The notes beneath the pieces were generated by a model. It saw nothing but the letters and a program-made list of their open reading frames with translations, was not told the origin of the DNA and did no database searches. 7,652 nucleotides of DNA from Opitutales bacterium (GTDB taxonomy: Bacteria; Verrucomicrobiota; Verrucomicrobiia; Opitutales; Oceanipulchritudinaceae): positions 1 through 7,652 of the forward strand of contig SKLD01000379.1 in assembly GCA_007123395.1 (NCBI GenBank). Reading direction: 5' to 3'. Shown piece after piece: positions 1 through 5,280 of the stretch. Position 1 is the stretch's first letter. Every line of letters begins with the position of its first letter. The translations under genes were made by a program, and so were the position numbers.

Positions 1-953
1 AAGGCGGTGTCGGCATCGATCCAGACGGCCCCGCGGTAGGACTGCTCGCGCGTGCGGATTTCCCAGCGGTTGCCGTCGCGGCGCTCGAAGACGATGTGCC
101 CGTTGTTTTGCACGCCGTCGGCTTCGTCGTGGAGGGCGCGGCCGGTCATGGGGAGGCTGCGGCCATCGTGTGTGCGCAGGGTGGCTCCGCTCACGCGGAT
201 GCTCCCGAGCGAGCCGAGGGCGAGGTCGCGCCCGCGCGGCGCGAAGGGGTTGAGAGCGTCGCGCGAACGGTCGGCGACAAAGTCTTGGTGGAGTTCGAGG
301 ATGCCGCCGCCCTCTTCCTCGCCCGTGACCCAGAGTTGAAGGGTGAAGCCGCCGTAGTTTTTGATGAAGGGAAAGTCCGCCTCCGGCCAAATGACGAAGC
401 GCGTGCCCTTGCCGAGAACGAGTCCGGGGCGGCTCAGCTCGCCGGTGGCGGGCCATTGTCCGCTGAAGTGGACGCTTGTCCCGGGATCGCCGAGGCTGAC
501 GATCTGGGAGTGGCGGTGGTAGTTTTCCGGCCATGGGAGGAGGTTGGCGGAGACGGCGTGATGGCCGCCGCCGGTGAAGCGGAGACCCGTCCCGGCGCGG
601 CGGGCGCTTTGGATGACGCCTTCGTCGCGGTAGGTGTTCTTGAAAAAGATGTCGACGGGGCCGGTGAGGGGGCCACTCACTTCAAGGAGGTCGCCCGGTT
701 CGCCGTCGCGGACGGTGTCGATGATGAAGGCCACGCCCGTCGTGGGCGCGTGGATACCGGCGGCGCGGACGTGTCCGTCGATGCTGAGGAAGGTGCGCGT
801 GCCGGGGGCGAAAAAGGCGTGCGGCGCGTCCTCTTCAGGCCATGCGGCGGTAGTTCCGGAGGTGTCCGTCCAGTCGGTTCCACCGGTGGTCCAGGAGGGA
901 GCGCGCATGTTGCCGGGATCCTGTTGCCATGTCCACACGGGGTCGCTTTTGGG
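1..953 (-). other. Autotransporter-associated (PATR-like) beta-strand repeat region of the glycoside hydrolase
   Basis: This is residues of about 800-1116 of the hydrolase. The segment begins with spaced tryptophans (WTW at 806-808, W820, W827, W837). It continues with AFF (845-847), a short beta stretch ending DGHVRAAGIHAP, and then glycine-rich strands. That order is typical of autotransporter-associated beta-strand repeats: W...W..NW, then A.F, then V.G.V.A..I. Later segments repeat the style: GGGILEL, LGSIRVSGATLRTHDGRSLP, and NNGHIVFE followed by QSYRGAVWID. Such regions form beta-solenoids in secreted or surface proteins and often precede a C-terminal anchor or sorting signal. Any anchor here would lie left of the window. 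The assignment is by pattern only. A carbohydrate-binding module is the main alternative. Confidence 0.5.
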
Positions 954-3350
954 AAGGTTGGTGTTGAGGGGGCGATAGGCAATGGGGGTGCGGCGGTCTT
1001 CGTGGGGCGGCGTTTCGAGGCCGAAAGCATCGACCATTTTGGAGAGGCCGCCGCCGGTCAGCCGATAGGTGTGGTTGGGAAAGAAGGTGCCGGTGGTCTG
1101 GCCGGTGTGGTTGAGGATCTCCGCCGCCGTGATGCCTTCGGGCACGGGCATGCGGCGGAAGGCGAAAAAGACGCCTTTGCCGGGGTGTTCGGCGGAGAGC
1201 CAGAGGACGCCGCCGTTTCCGGGAAGAAGCCACGGGCGCTCCATGAGCGGTTGCGCCGCGCGGAACTCCCGTGCGAGACGGGCGAAACCGTCGATGACGT
1301 CCGCCGGGTCGACCTCGGTGTGCGCGTAGTAGGGCCAAATCTCGGGGGCGAGCCAGATGTTGTGCGCCATCGCGCGGAAGGCGATTTCACCCCACTGGCG
1401 GGCGGAGCGCTCGAATTGCGCGTTTCCGCGCAGCCAGTGGATGGTGTGGGCCATCATCCATGGAGTGGCGAGGGCGTTGTCCGTCTCGATGGAGCAACTG
1501 AGACCGGGAAAAGAATGGCTCTCGGAGATCCAGCCAATGCCCTCGCGCGATTGTTGCGCCAGCCACTCCCAGTAGGCGCGCTGCATCGGTTCGCCGTCGC
1601 GGGAGACCCAGTCGAGCTGGCTCATCATGAGGTTCTGGAAGCTGTCGCCCCAGAAACCGGCGTAGCCGAAGTTTTTGCGTACGTCCCGCAGACGCTGTTC
1701 GAAGACCTCGCGGAAACGGGGGGAGAGGATGTTGTGTTTGTAGGCGTCGACGCCGTAGGTGTCGTTGGGCGGACCGTCGGGGGAGTTGAGCGCCCAGTTT
1801 TCCGGATCGAGCCCGACTTCGCGGACAAACCCCGCGTCGCGGTGGGTCATGCCCGTGATCCATGTGTAGTTTTCGATGCCGAGCTTGTCGTAGATGAGAC
1901 TTGCCTGCCGCCATGGGTCCTCCACCTCGGGGAGCGGCCACCAGTCGTATACCTTGTTCACACCGCCGCCCGTGAACTCAAAACGGTCGCCGCCGTCCCA
2001 GCCGCGGTTTGCCGCGCGCCCGTTGATCCAACCGGGATTGTGCACCGTGACGCGCCGCACGCCGAGACCGTGCAAGTGCCCGGCGTAGTCCGCCATGCGC
2101 GCGGTGACGGACGCGAAGTTGTCGTTCGCTCCCCAAAAGTCGAAGAGGTAGCCCACGGTCGGAACGACGCGGTCGGCGAGAAAGCCCAGATCGTTCGCCA
2201 CGCGGGCGCGCAGTTCGTTGTCGATCTCAAGGTAGCGGGTGCGCCAGAAGTGCTTGCCCGTCGCTTCGCCCCGCACGAGGACGGCGTGATACATGGGCTG
2301 CGTCTTCCAACGGTCGGTGCGGGCGAAGTGCTCTTCGCTGATTTGGCCCACGCCGGTGTCGCCGGGATACACCTCGGTGAGGGCGCGCAGGTTCCCTTGG
2401 CGTCCGGGATAAACGACAAAGGCCGCCCGTTCGTTGAACTGGTAATCGAAAAAGGATGCCCCCGCGCCGCGGGCGGGCGCGTGGATCCATGCGTTGGCGC
2501 GCAGCCCGAGGGCCGCCTCGCGCGGCAAAGCGGCGGAGTTGCCGTCGGTGAAACCGGGGGGCAGGGGAGAGGGGCGGGCAAAGGTGTCCTGCGTGTTGTA
2601 GCTCGTCGCGGAGCGCCCCGCCGTGTCGGTGTCGAGGGGTTGCTCAAGGTTGCCCAAGCCGCGGTAGCGCTGGTTCGCGAGCGTCAAGCCGTCGAGTGTG
2701 CCACCCGCCTCCCAGCCGCCGAGGACGCGCACCGCCGTCGTGCGGTGGGGGGCGTCCAGCTCGATCTCAAAGTGCCACGTCCATCCGCTCCACGGCCACC
2801 CCGCGATGACGTCTTCGTGCGGGCGGATGCGCCAGACCATGGAGCCGATTCGGCGGAACCGCTCACCCCGTTGGGCAAGGTGCGCCGCCCGGTGGCCGAG
2901 GCGTGTGATCTGCGCGAGCGGGTGTGTCTTGGCAAAGCGGAACTTGTCGCGGGCGATCCCGCCTTCCCCGCCTTCCCACAAAATGTCGTCCTCGTCCCAC
3001 TCGAAGTAGGTCTCCCAGTGATCCCGCCCGTCGTCGGCGTGCAGTTCAAGGTGCAGGTCCCAACCGCCTTCCGCCCGCTCCGTCCGTGTGAGCCGCAGGC
3101 CGCTTGCGAGGAGGGGCTCCGCCGCCCATTCATCGGCGATGAGCGGGAAGACCACACTCCCGTCGGCGGAGAGCGGGTAATCTCCGAGCGCGAAGGCGCC
3201 GAGCCCCGCAAACCATCCGCCCGTCTCCTTGATTTCAAACGAGACGTCGTTGCCGAGGTGAAGCGTTCGTGTGGCGACGTCTGCCGAAGCCGGGAAAACA
3301 GTGCCGATACCGAGAAGCGCGGGGGCGAGGGTAAGGATACGGTGGTTCAT
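1..3350 (-). CDS. Exported GH36-like (clan GH-D-type) glycoside hydrolase with C-terminal autotransporter-type beta-strand repeats, partial (C-terminus off left edge)
   Basis: The minus strand is open from ATG at 3350-3348 to position 1: 1116 codons with no stop by manual translation. The stop lies outside the window. Residues 1-23 form a signal peptide: Arg4, a hydrophobic stretch, and an Ala-Ser-Ala cleavage site before Asp24. Residues of about 24-390 look like a beta-rich N-terminal domain. About 395-700 look like a TIM barrel: FDFWG around Asp404, an ENWALNSPDG segment like the PEWxLR..G element of melibiases, a SPRFREVFEQRL helix, then GFWGDSF with Asp569 at the expected nucleophile position. 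ISES (Glu610) and ETDN (Asp624) are further acidic candidates. A beta domain follows to about 795, then repeat-like sequence from about 800. The likely role is extracytoplasmic hydrolysis of a glycan; the substrate cannot be read from sequence. The fold class is inferred from motif order. No Shine-Dalgarno sequence precedes the start. The frame is codon-aligned with a long antisense ORF, which is a shadow. Confidence 0.8.
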   Translation of the reverse strand, partial: MNHRILTLAPALLGIGTVFPASADVATRTLHLGNDVSFEIKETGGWFAGLGAFALGDYPLSADGSVVFPLIADEWAAEPLLASGLRLTRTERAEGGWDLHLELHADDGRDHWETYFEWDEDDILWEGGEGGIARDKFRFAKTHPLAQITRLGHRAAHLAQRGERFRRIGSMVWRIRPHEDVIAGWPWSGWTWHFEIELDAPHRTTAVRVLGGWEAGGTLDGLTLANQRYRGLGNLEQPLDTDTAGRSATSYNTQDTFARPSPLPPGFTDGNSAALPREAALGLRANAWIHAPARGAGASFFDYQFNERAAFVVYPGRQGNLRALTEVYPGDTGVGQISEEHFARTDRWKTQPMYHAVLVRGEATGKHFWRTRYLEIDNELRARVANDLGFLADRVVPTVGYLFDFWGANDNFASVTARMADYAGHLHGLGVRRVTVHNPGWINGRAANRGWDGGDRFEFTGGGVNKVYDWWPLPEVEDPWRQASLIYDKLGIENYTWITGMTHRDAGFVREVGLDPENWALNSPDGPPNDTYGVDAYKHNILSPRFREVFEQRLRDVRKNFGYAGFWGDSFQNLMMSQLDWVSRDGEPMQRAYWEWLAQQSREGIGWISESHSFPGLSCSIETDNALATPWMMAHTIHWLRGNAQFERSARQWGEIAFRAMAHNIWLAPEIWPYYAHTEVDPADVIDGFARLAREFRAAQPLMERPWLLPGNGGVLWLSAEHPGKGVFFAFRRMPVPEGITAAEILNHTGQTTGTFFPNHTYRLTGGGLSKMVDAFGLETPPHEDRRTPIAYRPLNTNLPKSDPVWTWQQDPGNMRAPSWTTGGTDWTDTSGTTAAWPEEDAPHAFFAPGTRTFLSIDGHVRAAGIHAPTTGVAFIIDTVRDGEPGDLLEVSGPLTGPVDIFFKNTYRDEGVIQSARRAGTGLRFTGGGHHAVSANLLPWPENYHRHSQIVSLGDPGTSVHFSGQWPATGELSRPGLVLGKGTRFVIWPEADFPFIKNYGGFTLQLWVTGEEEGGGILELHQDFVADRSRDALNPFAPRGRDLALGSLGSIRVSGATLRTHDGRSLPMTGRALHDEADGVQNNGHIVFERRDGNRWEIRTREQSYRGAVWIDADTA

Positions 3351-3369
3351 TGTTTTTGAAGGAAGAGCT

Positions 3370-3378
3370 ATTTTAGCA
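3370..3378 (-). promoter_or_regulatory. Extended -10 promoter element for the glycoside hydrolase
   Basis: The minus strand reads TGCTAAAAT, a TGn plus TAAAAT extended -10 box. It ends 19 bases before the ATG at 3350. Transcription would start at about 3363, giving a leader of only about 13 bases, which agrees with the absence of a Shine-Dalgarno sequence before the start codon. No good -35 hexamer sits 17 bases upstream, as is common for extended -10 promoters. The 26-bp palindrome ends about 18 bases upstream of this element, over the -35 region. Confidence 0.4.
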
Positions 3379-3395
3379 GAACTACCAATAGAACA

Positions 3396-3421
3396 CACCC
3401 TGTTTTGCGCGAAACAGGGTG
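3396..3421. promoter_or_regulatory. Near-perfect 26-bp palindrome, candidate operator (LacI-family style)
   Basis: The half-sites are CACCCTGTTT and AAACAGGGTG, separated by TGCGCG. All pairs match except one T/G pair next to the central GCGC, so the site is an even palindrome centred on CG. Even palindromes with a central CG are the known form of many LacI-family operators. It covers the -35 region of the hydrolase promoter, where a bound repressor could block RNA polymerase. As RNA it could also form a 10-11 bp hairpin with a GCGC loop, but neither strand has a proper T-tract after it, so an intrinsic terminator is unlikely. The regulator is not in the window. Confidence 0.5.
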
Positions 3422-3423
3422 GT

Positions 3424-3435
3424 TTCTGCGCAGAA
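3424..3435. repeat. Perfect 12-bp palindrome TTCTGCGCAGAA
   Basis: This perfect inverted repeat lies two bases beyond the 26-bp palindrome. Its GCAGAA half also occurs at 3376-3381, next to the hydrolase -10 element. It could be a second protein-binding site between the divergent hydrolase and ribBX genes. A 12-bp palindrome is short enough to arise by chance in GC-rich DNA, so the regulatory reading rests on its position. Confidence 0.3.
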
Positions 3436-3621
3436 TCGGTGTTTGGCAGACTCAGCGCCGACTATTTCCTCCCGGCGGCACACAGTTCTCCCGCAATGTT
3501 GGCTCCGAAGCCCCGCGCTCCTGCCGGCCGGAGCCTTATCCAAGGGACTTTAGGGCTGCCCGCCTTCTCTCCGCGAGGATGCCGCTTGCCTCGCACAAAA
3601 ATTTCGCTCCATTATCCGGCT

Positions 3622-4740
3622 ATGTGCTCATCTTCCGTTGCGGCCTTCGACTCGATCGAGGAGGCCATTGAAGAAATCGCCAACGGTCGGCCCGTTATCG
3701 TCACCGACGACGAAAACCGTGAGAACGAGGGCGACCTCGTCCTCGCTGCCAGCCTCGCCACGACCGAGACCATCAACATGATGATCCGTTGGGCGCGCGG
3801 TCTCATCTGCGTGCCGATGACCGATCCCGACCTCAAACGGCTCAGCCTCAACCCCATGGTGCAGCAAAACCGGGAGAGCCAAGGCACCGCCTTCACGGTC
3901 TCCGTCGACGCTGCCGTGGGGATAACCACCGGTATCAGCGCGGCGGAGCGCACGAAGACCATCCGCATCCTCGGCAACCCCGTGAGCCGACCCGACGAGC
4001 TGGTGCAGCCGGGGCATGTCTTTCCGCTGCGGGCTCGCCCCGGCGGTGTCCTCGAGCGCGCCGGCCACACAGAGGCGGCCGTCGACCTTGCCCGCCTCGC
4101 CGACTTGCCTCCGGTCGGGGTGGTGTGCGAAATCCTCAACGACGACGGTTCGTGCGCCCGCCTGCCCGAGTTGATCCGCTTCAAGAAGGACCACGGTCTC
4201 AAGCTCATTTCCATCGCTGCGCTCATCGATTACCGGCACCGGCGCGAACGTCTCGTCGAATGCGTCCACAGCCAGCCCTTGGAGACCGCTTTCGGACAGT
4301 TCGAGGTCCATCTCTTCCGCAACCAAGTGGACGGAAGTATCCACTACGCCCTCACCTGCGGCGACCTCAGCGCCGGGCCCGCTCTTGTCCGCGTGCACAG
4401 CGAGAACGTCCTTAGCGATGTCTTTCAGGCGGATGGCTTCGGAAAGCGCGGGGCCCTCGTCGCCAGCCTGCGTCGAATCTCCCACGAGGGTCGGGGTGCG
4501 GTCGTCTACATGAGCCATCCGTGCGGTGGCGTGCATCCGCCCGCCCGGCACCCTGGCGACAACACCAAGCAGAACAAGCTCTCCGGCGCGAAAATGGACT
4601 TCCGTGCCTACGGCGTGGGCGCGCAGATCCTCGCCGCCCTCGGCCTGCGAAAAATCCGGCTCCTCTCCACGACCAACCGCCGCGTCATCGGCCTCGACGG
4701 CTACGGACTCGAAATCGTCGAGCAAATCCCGGTCGGGTGA
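3622..4740 (+). CDS. ribBX: RibBX-type 3,4-dihydroxy-2-butanone-4-phosphate synthase with degenerate GTP cyclohydrolase II-like domain
   Basis: This 372-residue protein has two domains. Residues of about 5-205 are an intact DHBP synthase, which converts ribulose 5-phosphate to the four-carbon precursor of riboflavin plus formate in the cytoplasm. Visible family motifs are DDENRENEGD (29-38), TGISAAER, PGHVFPLRA (from 130) and GHTEAAVDL (148-156, His149). Residues of about 215-372 align with GTP cyclohydrolase II (RibA), but the three zinc cysteines are replaced by Asn262, Phe273 and Lys275, and the RQEGRGIGL loop reads SHPCGGVHP (298-306). The Asp-x-Arg pair survives as Asp326/Arg328. GTP cyclohydrolase II activity is therefore unlikely, and the cell should carry a separate ribA. 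The hybrid class RibBX, with a RibX domain of unknown role, is known from Proteobacteria. The frame is open upstream to 3271, but ATG 3622 gives the normal RibB N-terminus. No Shine-Dalgarno sequence is seen. Confidence 0.9.
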   Translation: MCSSSVAAFDSIEEAIEEIANGRPVIVTDDENRENEGDLVLAASLATTETINMMIRWARGLICVPMTDPDLKRLSLNPMVQQNRESQGTAFTVSVDAAVGITTGISAAERTKTIRILGNPVSRPDELVQPGHVFPLRARPGGVLERAGHTEAAVDLARLADLPPVGVVCEILNDDGSCARLPELIRFKKDHGLKLISIAALIDYRHRRERLVECVHSQPLETAFGQFEVHLFRNQVDGSIHYALTCGDLSAGPALVRVHSENVLSDVFQADGFGKRGALVASLRRISHEGRGAVVYMSHPCGGVHPPARHPGDNTKQNKLSGAKMDFRAYGVGAQILAALGLRKIRLLSTTNRRVIGLDGYGLEIVEQIPVG

Positions 4741-4776
4741 GGCACGCCGTCAGTCGCCTCGTCCGCCTTCCGGCCC

Positions 4777-5280
4777 CTACGCCACAAAAGACCAGAGGAT
4801 GCGCCGTGAGCGGCTGTCCAGTTTTTCCAGGTCGGGGATGACGAAGAGGTCGCCGCCGAGGTCGCGGAAGACGACACGTCCGTCGTCGTAGCGGTCGGGC
4901 CAGTCGTCCGTTTTCGTGCAGAAAGTGCGCTCTCCCTGGACGGTGCGCACGCGCCAGACGCGCAGCTCGAAATCCGTCTCCACTTTGTCCACGCCCACAA
5001 TCTCGAAGGTGAAGCGGGTGTCGGCGAGAGCCCCGAGAAGAGCTTCGCGCGATTCTGCGGACAGTTCCTGCGGGTCAGCGACGAGGGCGTGCTCGTTGTT
5101 CTCCTCGTCGCGCAGGGAGAGAAACCGCTCGGCGAGCGTCCATGGAAAACAGGGCCGGATAAGCACAGGCAGCCATGCGCCGCTTTCCTTTCGGATGAAG
5201 AGGCGTCCCTCCTCGCCGCGGCGCAGGCATGGGTCAGTCGGCGTGGATTCGTTCTGCGGAGCTGTATTTACTGTGTTCAT
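4777..5280 (-). CDS. DUF1854 family protein, partner of the ABC transporter
   Basis: This 167-residue soluble protein has no signal peptide or membrane segment. It matches the DUF1854 pattern: a variable N-terminus (1-30), a PVLIRPCFPW segment (38-47), SLRDEE (55-60), a DPQELSAESREAL helix (69-81), a central strand around Trp109 followed by RTVQGERTF (112-120), and a C-terminal signature GDLFVIPDLEKLDSRSRR (143-160). The molecular function of the family is unknown. In several bacteria DUF1854 genes lie beside an ABC transporter in cyanophycin-synthetase clusters. Its ATG (5280-5278) overlaps the TGA of the ABC gene (5279-5277) as ATGA, so translation is probably coupled and no separate Shine-Dalgarno sequence is needed. 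An accessory or regulatory subunit of the transporter is the simplest inference. It ends 36 bases from the convergent ribBX stop. Confidence 0.85.
   Translation of the reverse strand: MNTVNTAPQNESTPTDPCLRRGEEGRLFIRKESGAWLPVLIRPCFPWTLAERFLSLRDEENNEHALVADPQELSAESREALLGALADTRFTFEIVGVDKVETDFELRVWRVRTVQGERTFCTKTDDWPDRYDDGRVVFRDLGGDLFVIPDLEKLDSRSRRILWSFVA

Noticed and set aside
96..3359. 1087-codon plus-strand open frame
   Set aside because: It is exactly codon-aligned and antisense to the hydrolase frame, as often happens in GC-rich genes. Its translation is low in complexity, shows no domain and has no ribosome-binding site, while the opposite strand gives a signal peptide and family motifs.
3396..3421. 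Intrinsic terminator hairpin
   Set aside because: The stem is strong, but neither strand has a run of T after it, and it lies between two divergent gene starts where no transcript needs to end.
3271..3621. N-terminal extension of RibBX to an earlier start, for example ATG 3496
   Set aside because: The added residues show no domain, and the family normally begins about where ATG 3622 places it.
3628..4725. 365-codon minus-strand open frame
   Set aside because: It is antisense to ribBX, whose domain motifs are unmistakable on the plus strand.
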